Below are positions 38,677 to 49,446 of a DNA stretch of 64,000 nucleotides, piece by piece. Position 1 is the stretch's first letter; each line of letters opens with the position of its first letter. A program made the position numbers and the translations under genes. The notes beneath the pieces are model-generated. The model worked only from the letters and a program-made list of their open reading frames with translations, made no database searches and was not told the DNA's origin. The DNA comes from Lyngbya sp. HA4199-MV5 (GTDB lineage Bacteria; Cyanobacteriota; Cyanobacteriia; Leptolyngbyales; Leptolyngbyaceae), in contig JAHHHL010000009.1 in the NCBI GenBank assembly GCA_019359375.1, positions 62,001 through 126,000 of the forward strand, written 5' to 3'.

Positions 38677-40973
38677 TCATTCTCGCCTTGCAGCGCTTTT
38701 TGGGTTTTGACGCGATCGAGCTTCAAAATCAACGTACCCAATGGCGGCAAGCACAGGTCGATGGAATAGGGCTGGTTGTGGTACGCCCATTCATCCGTCC
38801 ACTTGCCCCCCAGGTTGCCCATATTGCTGCCGCCATACTCCCGCGAATCGCTGTTCAACAACTCGGTATAGAAGCCAAGCTCTGGTACGCCAACCCGGTA
38901 GTGAGAATGGGGTTGAGGCGTGAAATTACACACCACGACGACAAACTCATCCGAATCCTTGGCTCTGCGAATAAAGGACACCACGCTATGGCGGTTATCG
39001 CTACAGTCGATCCACTCAAAGCCTTCCTGCCCAAAGTCCTGGGTATAGAGCGCAGGCTCATGGCGATAAAGCTGGTTTAAGACCGACATGAATTGCTTCA
39101 GCTTTTGGTGCGTTTCATACTGGAGTAAATGCCACTCCAAATCCGCCCAAACGTTCCATTCGCTCCACTGCCCAAACTCCATGCTCATAAAGAGCGTCTT
39201 TTTACCCGGGTGGGTAAACATGAAGGCGTAGAGGCAACGCAGGTTAGCAAATTTCTGCCATTCGTCACCGGGCATTTTTCCCGGCATGTTGCTCTTGCCA
39301 TGCACAATCTCGTCATGAGAAAGCGCCAGCATGAAGTTTTCGCTGTGGTTGTACCACATGCTAAAGGTGACGTTGTTTTGGTGAAACTGGCGGAACCACG
39401 GATCCATGTGGAAGTAGTCCAACATGTCGTGCATCCAGCCCATGTTCCACTTCAGGTTGAAGCCCAACCCACCTACATAGGTCGGCCAGGACACCATTGG
39501 CCAGGACGTGGATTCTTCGGCGATCGACAGCACGCCTGGGAAATAGCTAAAGATGACGTGGTTCATCTGGCGCAGAAAGTCTGCCGCCTCAATATTCTCG
39601 CGCCCGCCGTACTGGTTTGTGACCCATTCACCCGGTTCGCGGCAGTAGTCGAGGTAGAGCATCGACGCAACTGCATCCACCCGAATGCCGTCGATGTGGT
39701 ACTTGTCAAACCAGAACAAGGCATTGGCAACCAGGTAATTCCGCACTTCATTGCGGGCATAGTTAAAGACTAGTGTGCCCCACTCTTTATGCTCTCCTTT
39801 GCGGGGATCAGCGTGTTCATACAGATGGGTGCCGTCAAAGAACGCCAGCCCATGCCCATCTTTTGGGAAGTGACCCGGTACCCAATCCACAATGACCCCA
39901 ATGCCATTGGCGTGGCACTGATCCACAAAGTACATAAAGTCTTGAGGACTGCCAAAGCGAGACGTACAGGCGTAGTGCCCAACGACCTGGTAGCCCCAGG
40001 AACCGTCGAAGGGATGTTCGGCGATCGGTAAAAGCTCAATGTGTGTGAAGCCCAACTCCTTCACATAAGGAATCAGTTTGGCGGCAAGCTCTCGATAGGT
40101 GAGAAATCTGGCTCCGGGCTTGAGTTCGGAGACGACAACGACGGGTTCAGGTTCACCATTCGGCAGCAGGGCGGGTTCGCTCGAAGCCGCGTGTAGCCAG
40201 GATCCTAGATGGCATTCGTAGACCGAAATCGGCTTGGTGAGGGGTTCATTATGGCGACGGTGCGCCATCCACTCATCGTCGTTCCAGGCGTAAGTATCCA
40301 GGTCAGTGACGATCGATGCCGTTTTGGGTCGCGGCTCCTGCTGAAAGCCGTAGGGATCAGATTTCTCGTAAATATGACCGTCTTGATTTTTGATTTCGTA
40401 CTTGTAGGAATCACCAGGCTTAACTTCAGGAATGAAGAGATCCCAGATACCATCGCCGATCTTCCGCATCTGGTGTTTCCGACCATCCCAGTGGTTGAAA
40501 TCCCCTAGCACAGAGGCATTCCGGGCGTTTGGTGCCCAGACCGCAAAATAAACGCCCTGCACGCCATTCATGGTCGTCACATGGGCACCCATCTTTTCGT
40601 AGATACGGTGGTGGTTACCTTCTGCAAAAAGATGAACATCGAACTCGGTCAGGTAGGGCGATCGAAAGGCATAGGGATCATAAATAAACCGCTCATGATC
40701 GCCTTCTTTGAGGCGAAATTGGTAGTTTGTCAGGTCGGCAAGATCAAGCGTGCATTCAAAAAAGTGAGGGTGGTGGGTTGCTTGCATGGGATATTCTGCC
40801 CGCTGCTCTGGCAGCACCAACCAAACGGCATCGGCAGTTGGTTGGTAAGCGCGCACAATCCAGGCGGGTTGACCATGTTTCTCAAAGGGGTGGGGTCCCA
40901 GCACCTCGAATGGATCGTGATGCTGGTTCCAAACAATCCGCTCTACCTGGTCGGGCGTAATGGTCATGGTCAT
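38673..40973 (-). CDS. glgB: 1,4-alpha-glucan branching enzyme
   Basis: GH13/CBM48: [86 protein letters not shown]. Confidence 0.96.
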   Translation of the reverse strand: MTMTITPDQVERIVWNQHHDPFEVLGPHPFEKHGQPAWIVRAYQPTADAVWLVLPEQRAEYPMQATHHPHFFECTLDLADLTNYQFRLKEGDHERFIYDPYAFRSPYLTEFDVHLFAEGNHHRIYEKMGAHVTTMNGVQGVYFAVWAPNARNASVLGDFNHWDGRKHQMRKIGDGIWDLFIPEVKPGDSYKYEIKNQDGHIYEKSDPYGFQQEPRPKTASIVTDLDTYAWNDDEWMAHRRHNEPLTKPISVYECHLGSWLHAASSEPALLPNGEPEPVVVVSELKPGARFLTYRELAAKLIPYVKELGFTHIELLPIAEHPFDGSWGYQVVGHYACTSRFGSPQDFMYFVDQCHANGIGVIVDWVPGHFPKDGHGLAFFDGTHLYEHADPRKGEHKEWGTLVFNYARNEVRNYLVANALFWFDKYHIDGIRVDAVASMLYLDYCREPGEWVTNQYGGRENIEAADFLRQMNHVIFSYFPGVLSIAEESTSWPMVSWPTYVGGLGFNLKWNMGWMHDMLDYFHMDPWFRQFHQNNVTFSMWYNHSENFMLALSHDEIVHGKSNMPGKMPGDEWQKFANLRCLYAFMFTHPGKKTLFMSMEFGQWSEWNVWADLEWHLLQYETHQKLKQFMSVLNQLYRHEPALYTQDFGQEGFEWIDCSDNRHSVVSFIRRAKDSDEFVVVVCNFTPQPHSHYRVGVPELGFYTELLNSDSREYGGSNMGNLGGKWTDEWAYHNQPYSIDLCLPPLGTLILKLDRVKTQKALQGEND

Positions 40974-41196
40974 GAAGCTACCTGCCTAAACAAATGTATC
41001 AATGCGCGAAGTATTTTAGACTGCAAAAATATAAACAATGCGTTACCAACTTTCATAAACCGTAGCAAATCATGACCAAAGTCTCAAATTTATTTGCCTT
41101 GGTACGTAATCATGCGTAGAACAGTCATCACATTGCAAAGATGCCTATGAGAATACCGCTTGGCGGTGGAATCTAGGTATCTCTGCTCAGTAAATC

Positions 41197-41303
41197 CGAT
41201 CGTAAGGGCTTAGCATACCCTACGGGAAGCAAGCTACGGCAGGTATGCTTTCGGTTATGGCAGAGATTTTCGCTCGAATGCTAAGCCCCTACGGAATGAT
41301 CGG
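41197..41303. repeat. Small inverted-repeat element 5' of glgB
   Basis: CCGATCGTAAGGGCTTAGCAT ... ATGCTAAGCCCCTACGGAATGATCGG imperfect inverted arms. Confidence 0.6.
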
Positions 41304-41466
41304 TTTTGTTTTGTTCGTGTTCCGAAGGGGCTTCAATACAAAACACGCCCTAACTCTATCATTTACAAGTCAGGGCGGTTCGACCTCTTGATCAGCTTTT
41401 AGGCTTACTCAAGCGTTGTATAGTCAAAGAAATCGCAACGCGCTTACGCCATAGGGATTACAAGCG

Positions 41467-41596
41467 CTAGGGGCTGTGATCAATGACTACTACACACTAC
41501 TGGCAGCAAGAGTTCCATCCCCTGGCTTGGTCGTTGGGGTGGGTGCGATTATGCTGATACCGCAAGGTTTTAGAGGTAATTGATGACGCACCCTGG
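41467..41596 (+). repeat. MITE-like element, copy C (divergent)
   Basis: CTAGGGGCTGTGATCAATGACTAC...GGTAATTGATGACGCACCCTGG. Confidence 0.8.
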
Positions 41597-41599
41597 CGT

Positions 41600-41911
41600 T
41601 TAGGCGCTACCCGTAAACGTGACCTCTGGAAACTTTGCCTGAGCCTCTGCCATCGGTCGTCGCTTGCCTTCTTCTTGCCAGTAATTGATGACCTCGGTTG
41701 CCTGGTTCAACAACTCGACGCGATCGATTTCAGAGATCCAGTGCTTTGCTTCCATCTCAGTCTTCAACTGCTCCCACGCATCATTGCGAGGCCAAAAAAA
41801 GTATGAGGTTAAAGGGCTGGTACCTTTCCCCACGACCTGATCAACCGCCAGGGCAACATTCTCATCTAACCAGAGAACCTTTAAAATAAACTTCGACAAC
41901 CCAACCTCCAT
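41600..41911 (-). CDS. ycf65: Plastid-specific ribosomal protein 3 (PSRP-3/Ycf65) homologue
   Basis: [76 protein letters not shown]. Confidence 0.85.
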   Translation of the reverse strand: MEVGLSKFILKVLWLDENVALAVDQVVGKGTSPLTSYFFWPRNDAWEQLKTEMEAKHWISEIDRVELLNQATEVINYWQEEGKRRPMAEAQAKFPEVTFTGSA

Positions 41912-42113
41912 CGTGTCCCAAACTGTTTAGTACTGTACTTGCGAAACCCGTTGCAGCATTATATCGCTCTGCAATTTCCTATTCTATCGCAGTGTTGAGG
42001 GAAGTACCAGCGACAGGATGGATGGGGGTGGGGGGTGGGGGGTGGGGTGGGGTGTAGTGCAGGATGAGGACAGTAGAGGCAGAGCTAGCGGACGTTTCAG
42101 TAGGGGTGAGGGC

Positions 42114-42932
42114 GTGAGTTCGATCGTGATTTTTGATATTGACGGGGTGATTCGGGATGTGGGCGGGTCGTATCGACGAGCGCTGGCTGATACCGTCGAA
42201 CATTTTACCGAGGGAGCCTATCGTCCGTCACAGTGGGACATTGATACGCTCAAAGCAGAAGGCATCTGGAACAACGATTGGGAAGCCTCACAAGAATTGG
42301 TCTACCGCTATTTTGAGGCACAGGGACGTTCGCGTAGCGTCTCTGAAAGAGAATCGCAGGATGCCACGGCTGACAATGCCATCATGCTTGATTATGAGAA
42401 ACTGGTTGCTTTTTTTCAATCGCGCTATCGCGGCACCGATCCAACCAACTGGACAGGCTACATCTGTCAGGAACCCCTGCTACTTCAGCCAAGTTATCTA
42501 GACGAGTTAACGGAGGCGGGCATTCAGTGGGGCTTCTTTAGCGGTGCAACGACTGGCTCAGCCCGCTACATCCTAGAAAAACGGCTGGGGTTGCGATCGC
42601 CCGTTCTCGTTGCAATGGAAGATGCACCCGGTAAGCCTGACCCGACAGGGCTTTTGGACACAATACGCTTGTTAAATGGCGCTGATACGGCTCCCGTCCT
42701 CTATGTGGGCGATACGGTGGCAGATATGCACACGATCGTCCATGCCCGTCAGGTTCAACCCGATCGTCGTTGGATTGCCGTTGGTGTGCTGCCACCTCAC
42801 GTCTTGGAAACCCTAGAACGTCGTCAAGCCTATGCCCAAACGCTGGAGCAGGCAGGCGCACAGATCGTGTTGGGGAATGTGCAGGAGTTGGGCGTAGAGG
42901 CGATCGAGGAATTAGTGAGGGGAGAGGAGTGA
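42114..42932 (+). CDS. HAD-superfamily hydrolase (TIGR01548-like)
   Basis: SSIVIFDIDGVIRDVGGSYRRALADTV ... GFFSGATTGSARYILEKRLGL ... VLYVGDTVADMHTI; GTG start at 42114 preferred because the ORF-track start lies in a poly-G tract. Confidence 0.82.
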   Translation: MSSIVIFDIDGVIRDVGGSYRRALADTVEHFTEGAYRPSQWDIDTLKAEGIWNNDWEASQELVYRYFEAQGRSRSVSERESQDATADNAIMLDYEKLVAFFQSRYRGTDPTNWTGYICQEPLLLQPSYLDELTEAGIQWGFFSGATTGSARYILEKRLGLRSPVLVAMEDAPGKPDPTGLLDTIRLLNGADTAPVLYVGDTVADMHTIVHARQVQPDRRWIAVGVLPPHVLETLERRQAYAQTLEQAGAQIVLGNVQELGVEAIEELVRGEE

Positions 42933-43117
42933 GGGGAGAGGGGAAGAGAGTTAATGGTTTTGAGTTGAGTAGCTATCAGCAGTCAGGGGTCAGCTTTTTA
43001 GCCTACCCGTTAGGAAGCAAGCTACAGCGTTCAGATTTCAGCTTTTTATCCTTTAGCCTTTATCTTTTATCCTTCTGACTCCTCTCCCCTTACACCTCTC
43101 TCCTCTCTCCTTCCCCC

Positions 43118-44008
43118 CTACGCCTTCAGCTTCAAAAACTTCTCCATTGCCGCGACCATTTCTGGGGGCCAGCGGCGGTTGTTTTTGAGCCAGTTCACGT
43201 CCTTGTAGCGTGAGTCCAAGCCCACAGCAGAAACCCACTGACTTTCGGCTTCACCCTGTTTTCCCTGTGTCCAGAGTGCGGCGGTGAGGGCGGCACGCAT
43301 GTCGGCAAATTGGGGATACTTGCGGACTAAATTCCGCATTTTACGGATGGCTTCGTCTTGTTTGCCAAGCTGATAGAGGGCGAGGGCATAGTTGGCGTTG
43401 GCAAAGGCGTAGTCGCTTACCAGTTGAGTCGCTTGCTTGTAGTCAGCAGCGGCTTCTTCCCACTGTCCCAATCCGGCTTTGGCGTTACCGCGATTGTTGA
43501 AGGCGGCAGGATCTTTAGGATCGAGTTCTAAAACATGGTTGTAGTCTGCGATCGCCTCATCCCATTTGCCTAATCCTTCAAGGGCAGTGCCACGGTTGAG
43601 GTAGGGATCTGGGGCTTCGGGGGCGAGTTCGATCGCTTTGGCATAGTCTGCCAGCGCACTTTGCAGTTTATTTTGGCTCACTTTGGCGTTGCCGCGATTG
43701 CTCCAGGCAGCCGCCGTTTGGGGCAACTTTTCAATGATTTGCGTCCAGTATTCTTCGGCGGTGCGGAAATCGCCTGCATTCGTCGCTTTGAAGGCTTTAT
43801 CGGCGATCGTGTCTAACTGCTTATACAAGTCCAAAACCGTCGATTGAGTCTTGGTTGAAGCTTCTGGCTGGGGCGTTTCTGGTTTAGCGATGGTGGACGC
43901 TGTAGGAGCCGCTAATGGAGCTTGCCCAGCAGCCAGCACTAAGTCAGGTGACCCAAGCAAGAGGCTAGAAAGCAAAACGCTGAAGAGAGCGAGAAGGAAC
44001 CGAATCAT
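43118..44008 (-). CDS. Secreted TPR-repeat protein
   Basis: Signal peptide; repeats AAAWSNRGNAKVSQNKLQSALADYAKAIELAPEAPDPYLNRGTALEGLGKWDEAIADYNHVLELDP. Confidence 0.88.
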   Translation of the reverse strand: MIRFLLALFSVLLSSLLLGSPDLVLAAGQAPLAAPTASTIAKPETPQPEASTKTQSTVLDLYKQLDTIADKAFKATNAGDFRTAEEYWTQIIEKLPQTAAAWSNRGNAKVSQNKLQSALADYAKAIELAPEAPDPYLNRGTALEGLGKWDEAIADYNHVLELDPKDPAAFNNRGNAKAGLGQWEEAAADYKQATQLVSDYAFANANYALALYQLGKQDEAIRKMRNLVRKYPQFADMRAALTAALWTQGKQGEAESQWVSAVGLDSRYKDVNWLKNNRRWPPEMVAAMEKFLKLKA

Positions 44009-44097
44009 AAAAGCTACTCAATGAACAGCAATGTCAGCCGCGTGATGGTCAGAGATTGATCGGAACCAGTGAACGATGAGAAACGGAGCGAACCCGA

Positions 44098-44931
44098 TTA
44101 CGCATGTTTTCTCAGCACAAGCACCATTTCGTCTTTATTTTTCAGAAACAGTTCAACGTCAAAGGGAAAATGAAGAGTTTTCTGTAAGGTTACCAGGAGT
44201 TCCAAAATCTCGGTTTGAGTCCAGACGTGATAGTGAATGCTGTAGTCTTGCTCCATGAAGCGGGTGGCTTCGGCTTCGATGCGCGGATCGTTCAGCCCTT
44301 CACTCTCACTGGTATACCCCAGGGTTGGAAATTTTGCCCATTCGAGAAAGTGCTGCTTTCTGGACCACTCTGCCCCCTCACGATAGTCCCTTAACAGATG
44401 AGCGATGTCTGTAACGGGACGGTGAACATCGAAGGTGTAGCGTTTATCTGGTATGCCTACGTAAAGAATGCCCTCTGGCTTCAGCACTCTTAACATGCTG
44501 TGAATGGTTTGGATGGGGTTCTGGCAATGTTCTAAAAAATGGTTGGCAATCACAAAATCCTGCGATGTTGATGGGATGGAGGTTAGCGTTTCACCATCTT
44601 CTACAAGATCGACGTTCACGAGCGGCAGATCTTTTTGTTCGGGGTAGTGGGCTTTGAGGTCGGTCACGGTCATCCGATCGACATAACGCACCGTTGCCTT
44701 ACCCGAAACATTGAGAGGATTATGTAACGCGCCAATCTCAATGCCGTTGCCTTTGAGGTAATAATGGGTGGCAATGCCTCGGCGATCGAACACCTCGTTC
44801 CGCACCGTCCAAAACGCCGTCGAAGCCAGACGAAGCCCATGCTTGATGATACTTTTCACCCTGATCAGCAAGGGATTCGATGACGTTAAACGGTGGTTCA
44901 TGCCTGCGATCGTTTCCTTCTCAACATACAT
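44098..44931 (-). CDS. SAM-dependent methyltransferase (type 11-like)
   Basis: GNGIEIGALHNPLNVSGKATVRYVDRM ... DFVIANHFLEHCQNPIQTIHSMLRVLKPEGILYVGIPD; start moved from 45108 because the extension lies in a low-complexity repeat. Confidence 0.78.
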   Translation of the reverse strand: MYVEKETIAGMNHRLTSSNPLLIRVKSIIKHGLRLASTAFWTVRNEVFDRRGIATHYYLKGNGIEIGALHNPLNVSGKATVRYVDRMTVTDLKAHYPEQKDLPLVNVDLVEDGETLTSIPSTSQDFVIANHFLEHCQNPIQTIHSMLRVLKPEGILYVGIPDKRYTFDVHRPVTDIAHLLRDYREGAEWSRKQHFLEWAKFPTLGYTSESEGLNDPRIEAEATRFMEQDYSIHYHVWTQTEILELLVTLQKTLHFPFDVELFLKNKDEMVLVLRKHA

Positions 44932-44963
44932 AGCATTTCTTAGGCAAGTGAGCCGCGATTGCG

Positions 44964-45053
44964 CAAGGCAGAAGGCAGAGGGCAGAGGGCAGAAGTGAAG
45001 AGAACAAGGGGTTTCCTTCTGCCTCCTGCCTCCTGCCCTCTGCCTCAAATGCA
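44964..45053. repeat. GGCAGAAGGCAGAGGGCAGA / complementary arm hairpin repeat
   Basis: aaggcagaaggcagagggcagagggcagaag...cttctgcctcctgcctcctgccctctgcct. Confidence 0.7.
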
Positions 45054-45117
45054 AACGCTTGTACCGTACTGAGATGAAAACCGCTATACACTCTCGTCTC
45101 GCTAGCAAATTAAAGGA

Positions 45118-46242
45118 TCAAAGCACAGAAAGCTGGGTATTGGGCGGTGGATAGCCCAGATGTTTCCAGGCGGCAGGGGTGGCAATGCGACCACGAGCCG
45201 TGCGGTTGAGGTAGCCAATTTGCAGCAGGTAGGGTTCATAGACCTCTTCGATCGTCTGAGCATCTTCACCGGTCACGGCTGCCATCGTTTCTAACCCAAC
45301 GGGTCCACCACCAAACTGCTCGATCATGACAGTCAGCAAGCGGCGATCTGTCCAGTCTAAGCCACAGGGGTCAACATTGAAGCGTTCCAGTGCTTCCGCC
45401 GCGATCGGCTGGTCGATCGTGCCCATTGCTTTGACCTGCACATAGTCACGCACTCGTTTCAGCAGCCGATTAGCCACGCGAGGGGTGCCGCGTGAACGTC
45501 GGGCAATTTCAGCAGCGCCTTCGGATGTTACATCAGTCGTGAGCAGCTTTGCCGTTCGCAGCACGATTTGCGTGAGTTCGTCGAGTTCGTAAAAGCGCAG
45601 GCGTTGAATCAGTCCAAAGCGATCGCGTAGGGGAGACGTGAGGGCACCCACCCGCGTCGTTGCACCCACCAGCGTAAACGGCTGAAGCTTGAGCGATCGG
45701 GTACGAGCACTGGAGCCTTGCCCGATCGTCAAATCGACCCGAAAGTCTTCCATCGCTGGATACAACAGTTCTTCACTCACCTTATTCAGGCGATGGATTT
45801 CGTCAATAAAGAGAACGTCTCCAGGCTGCAGGTTGACGAGCAGCCCCACGATGTCTTTGGGACGCTCTAGCGCTGGCGCACTGGTGATTTTGCACTGAAC
45901 GCCCATTTCTGTGGCTAAAATCAGCGACATGGTAGTTTTGCCTAACCCCGGAGGTCCGTAGAGCAAGAGATGATCCAGCGTTTCACTTCGAGCTTTGGCA
46001 GCACGGATGGCGATGTCGAGAATTTCCTTCAAATCCTTTTGCCCTACGTACTCTGCCAGCCGTTGGGGACGCAACCGTTCTTCCTGCTTCCCCCGTTCTT
46101 CCGGTTCGGCTTCGGGTTGCAGCAGGTCTGCTTTGGGTGGCTTTGCGGGTGCAGGCGCGATCGCCTCCTCTAGCGGCAGGGCACCGTTCTGATCCTGTCC
46201 ATCCGACTTTGAAGGCTGTTTCTTAGAAGAGATTATTGCCAT
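45118..46242 (-). CDS. ruvB: Holliday junction branch migration helicase RuvB
   Basis: [56 protein letters not shown]. Confidence 0.96.
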   Translation of the reverse strand: MAIISSKKQPSKSDGQDQNGALPLEEAIAPAPAKPPKADLLQPEAEPEERGKQEERLRPQRLAEYVGQKDLKEILDIAIRAAKARSETLDHLLLYGPPGLGKTTMSLILATEMGVQCKITSAPALERPKDIVGLLVNLQPGDVLFIDEIHRLNKVSEELLYPAMEDFRVDLTIGQGSSARTRSLKLQPFTLVGATTRVGALTSPLRDRFGLIQRLRFYELDELTQIVLRTAKLLTTDVTSEGAAEIARRSRGTPRVANRLLKRVRDYVQVKAMGTIDQPIAAEALERFNVDPCGLDWTDRRLLTVMIEQFGGGPVGLETMAAVTGEDAQTIEEVYEPYLLQIGYLNRTARGRIATPAAWKHLGYPPPNTQLSVL

Positions 46243-46331
46243 ACTTAGGAAAAACGGTCAGCGGTCAGTGGTCGGCAGACATTGCAGCACTGCTAATCGC
46301 TTTGTTCATCATATCGATAGAATCTGAGAAG

Positions 46332-46904
46332 ATGGCAGTTGAATTTGGTTTCACCATTCCGGATGCGGTGAGTTTTACAGAAGCGATCGCTCTGTCTCAG
46401 GCGCTTTTAGACCAGCTTGAACACGGCAACATTTCGACGACCGTCTTGGAAGCAACAGTGCAAGCGCTGGCTAGCAGTGAAAATGGGGCGCGGGGCTTCT
46501 TTGTAACGTATTTGAGCGACGATCGTCCGCTGGCAGATCAGCCAGAACCAGCCATTCTCAAAGCGCTGCAAACTTCACCGGCGATCGTCGCACCGTTGCT
46601 GGTGAAAAATTTGGCGATGTCTACCGCCATGGCAATCACCCATCGTCGCAATCAGGATCACGCGATGGCACAAGGGTCAGACCGGGTGCGATCGCGGACG
46701 TTGCAGTTAATTCAACGGCTGCAATTGCCTCAAGTACAGGTAGAAGCGCAACAACTGGCTCAAACCATTGAGACTGGGGCAGGAACGTATCACCCCTTTT
46801 TAAGCCGCTGGGGGTACGACCTGGAGCAGCAACAAGCCATTCAGCAAGCTCTGTACGAAAGCGGCATGGTTGAGCTGGCTGTCAGGTCAGAGCAAGAGCG
46901 CTAG
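46332..46904 (+). CDS. Conserved hypothetical protein
   Basis: MAVEFGFTIPDAVSFTEAIALSQALLDQLEHGNISTTVLEATVQALASSENGARGFFVTYLSDDRPLAD...; internal Met chosen. Confidence 0.65.
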   Translation: MAVEFGFTIPDAVSFTEAIALSQALLDQLEHGNISTTVLEATVQALASSENGARGFFVTYLSDDRPLADQPEPAILKALQTSPAIVAPLLVKNLAMSTAMAITHRRNQDHAMAQGSDRVRSRTLQLIQRLQLPQVQVEAQQLAQTIETGAGTYHPFLSRWGYDLEQQQAIQQALYESGMVELAVRSEQER

Positions 46905-47031
46905 GGGCTGTCATCAACTAATACTACACATTTCTTGGAGCAAGGGTTCCAGCCCCTAGCCTGGTGTGTTGGGACGGGCGTGACACTGCTGATATTGCAA
47001 GGTTTCGGAGCTAATTGATGACACGCCCTAG
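46901..47031 (+). repeat. MITE-like element, copy D
   Basis: CTAGGGGCTGTCATCAACTA...TAATTGATGACACGCCCTAG. Confidence 0.88.
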
Positions 47032-47330
47032 AACCAGTTGTCTGGAGTATGACGACCTCCAAGGCAGTGAATAACCAGCACCATGAAGAAACAGTGTTTG
47101 GCATGGTCCACGCTCCTTCAACGCTCAGCTTATGATGGAACCTCGTAACCATTTCTGTCGTCAACGATGCCTAGTGTGAAGCAGACGCAGCTTACGCTCT
47201 AGCATTTACCTTCCTACGCTCCTGGACGCGATCGTCTCAAAACAACGTGCCGAATGGTTGACATTAGCACCAATTCCAGGGAATTTAGATTAGCAATAGC
47301 AAGCAGACATTCGTTCGGTTTTACTTAAAC

Positions 47331-48206
47331 ATGGCAATCTCCATTCAGAAAAACCTGTCCCGTTCTGAGGCACAGCGGTATTGGGAGTTGCTTCGTGTTT
47401 TGGTAGAGCGCAACCTGAGCGCTCGCTACCGTGGTTCCGTTCTAGGGGTTTTCTGGTCGCTGCTCAACCCACTAACGATGACGTTGCTGTACACGGCTAT
47501 TTTTGGCGGTGTCTTTGCAGCCCAGTACGGCGGTTCGCTGTTTCGGTATGCCATGTCTGCGTTTACAGGGCTGACGATCATTAACTTCTTTTCAGCCGCG
47601 ACATCGCAATCTCTCACCAGCGTTGTTGGCAATGGACCACTGCTCAATAAGATTCGTTTGCCGCTCAGTGTTTTCCCAGTGTCGGTGAATGCGGCGAACG
47701 TTTTTCAGTTTCTGGTCGGTCCAATGCCGTTGCTGGTGATCGTCACGATTATTAATGCGCGGCATCATGTGTTGAGCAACCTGACGGCTCCTGTGCCGCT
47801 TGTAGAGTTGGTTGCCACGATCGCCAAAAATAGCTTGATAAACCTACTTATTTTTCCACTGCCGCTGTTGGCTCTCACACTGGTCTGTTTAGGCGTTGGG
47901 TTTCTGGTGAGCGCATTGTTCGTGTTCTTTCGAGACTTGCCTTACTTCTATGAGCTAGTCGTTTTTGTGCTGTGGGTTAGTAGTCCCGTGTTTTATCCCG
48001 CATCCATTGTGCCAGCTCGAATTAGACCGTTTTTAAACCTGAATCCACTTGTGCCCATTATTGAAAGCACTCGCCAAATTGTGCTTTCAGGTGAGCCTCC
48101 TGAACCGATGATGCTGGCGCAAGCGCTGCTGAGCGGTTTGGTCATCTTTGGGCTGGGTTGGAGTTGCTTCAGATGGTGGCGACCGCAGTTTATGGACTTA
48201 CTTTAG
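47331..48206 (+). CDS. Polysaccharide/polyol-phosphate ABC exporter permease (Wzm/TagG-like)
   Basis: LLRVLVERNLSARYRGSVLGVFWSLLNPLTMTLLYTAIFG ... FYPASIVPARIRPFLNLNPLVPIIESTRQIVL. Confidence 0.9.
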   Translation: MAISIQKNLSRSEAQRYWELLRVLVERNLSARYRGSVLGVFWSLLNPLTMTLLYTAIFGGVFAAQYGGSLFRYAMSAFTGLTIINFFSAATSQSLTSVVGNGPLLNKIRLPLSVFPVSVNAANVFQFLVGPMPLLVIVTIINARHHVLSNLTAPVPLVELVATIAKNSLINLLIFPLPLLALTLVCLGVGFLVSALFVFFRDLPYFYELVVFVLWVSSPVFYPASIVPARIRPFLNLNPLVPIIESTRQIVLSGEPPEPMMLAQALLSGLVIFGLGWSCFRWWRPQFMDLL

Positions 48207-48971
48207 ATGGAAGTGATTCGCCTCGATCAGGTATCGCTTTTACGACGAACTCAGGAAGAGTTTTCGTATGACTTAAAAAAGACATTGCTCTCGTTTGTAG
48301 AGGGCAAGTATCGGAAGCCTGCTCGTAAATTGGTGTTGGACAACATTAACCTGTCGATCGCTCCCGGCGAGAAGGTTGGTATTATTGGCGCAAATGGCTC
48401 TGGTAAGTCAACCTTGCTGAAGCTCATTTCGGGCATTTTGCAGCCAACCCGCGGCTCTTTGCGAGTTAGAGGACAGATTGCGCCCCTCATCGAGCTGGGT
48501 GCAGGCTTCGATAGCGAGATGAGCGTGATGGCAAATATTGTTCTCTATGGCGTGCTGCTGGGCTTTCGGCGAGATGAAATGCTGGAAAGAGCACCCTCTA
48601 TTTTGGAGTTTGCGGAGCTAGAAGACTATGAATCGGCCCCTGTAAAAGCGCTGTCATCTGGTATGACCGCTCGCCTGGGGTTTGCGATCGCCACAGACGT
48701 ACAGCCCGATATTTTAATTTTGGATGAAGTGCTGTCGGTGGGCGATGAAAGCTTTAGGCAAAAGTGCAAGCAGCGCATGGAGCAGCTATGGGACGGTAAT
48801 GCGACTGTACTGCTGGTTTCTCACAGCATGGAAGACATCCATCGCTCCTGCGATCGGGCGATCTGGATCGATCGCGGTCGCATTCGCGCAATGGGCGGTG
48901 CTGACGAAACCGCTGCTGCCTATTTGAGTGCGGTCGATCGCAAGCTAGATATGGGGCTACGTCACGCTTAG
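48207..48971 (+). CDS. Polysaccharide ABC exporter ATPase (Wzt/TagH-like)
   Basis: PGEKVGIIGANGSGKSTLLKLISGILQPTRGSLRVRGQIAPLIELGAGFDSEMS, LSSGMTARLGFAIATDVQPDILILDEVLSVGDESF. Confidence 0.93.
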   Translation: MEVIRLDQVSLLRRTQEEFSYDLKKTLLSFVEGKYRKPARKLVLDNINLSIAPGEKVGIIGANGSGKSTLLKLISGILQPTRGSLRVRGQIAPLIELGAGFDSEMSVMANIVLYGVLLGFRRDEMLERAPSILEFAELEDYESAPVKALSSGMTARLGFAIATDVQPDILILDEVLSVGDESFRQKCKQRMEQLWDGNATVLLVSHSMEDIHRSCDRAIWIDRGRIRAMGGADETAAAYLSAVDRKLDMGLRHA

Positions 48972-49169
48972 GATCACGGATTAATTAAAATCGACATGTT
49001 GCTTGCAGGTAGGGGGAACGGTCACGACATTTCGTTGAGTTCGGACTCTTTCATAAATTTAAGTGATGGTTATAACAGTAAAGAGTGTTTGCTTTAATGG
49101 TCTGTCAGCAATTAGGCTAAAGGAAGCAATGGTGCTTATGTAACAAAAAAGTTTTAGAGGCTTTCTCCT

Positions 49170-49424
49170 ATGTCAACCAATATGACTATCCAGAATCTTG
49201 ACTGGAGCACAATTTTGAGCAAAATGCAGCCTCCAAATGAGCATAGCCTGCCTGTTTATCCGGGTGATTTGAAGACAGCATTGCTACAACACACTCAACT
49301 GAGCAAGCATCCCAAAGCAGAGATGGTTTATCAGCTTGCTAGCGACATTGCCCGCCTGACAACTCACTGCGATCCAGAAATTGTCTACTGGTTCTCCCGA
49401 CTGCTGCCGCTAGTAGAAGCCTGA
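49170..49424 (+). CDS. Small hypothetical protein
   Basis: 84-aa ORF, compact start region with upstream purine tract. Confidence 0.45.
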   Translation: MSTNMTIQNLDWSTILSKMQPPNEHSLPVYPGDLKTALLQHTQLSKHPKAEMVYQLASDIARLTTHCDPEIVYWFSRLLPLVEA

Positions 49425-49446
49425 ACTGAGCGATCGTGGCTTGAAT

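Noticed and set aside
39129-39773. Plus-strand ORF (214 aa) opposite glgB
   Set aside because: Antisense to a highly conserved GlgB coding region.
42018-42113. N-terminal extension of the HAD ORF (MDGGGGWGVGWGVVQDEDS...)
   Set aside because: Encoded by a poly-G low-complexity tract; GTG at 42114 gives the natural start next to VIFDIDGV.
46901-47164. Minus-strand 87-aa ORF
   Set aside because: Mostly the MITE-like repeat read through; the same peptide type appears from other repeat copies (e.g. 28839-29030).
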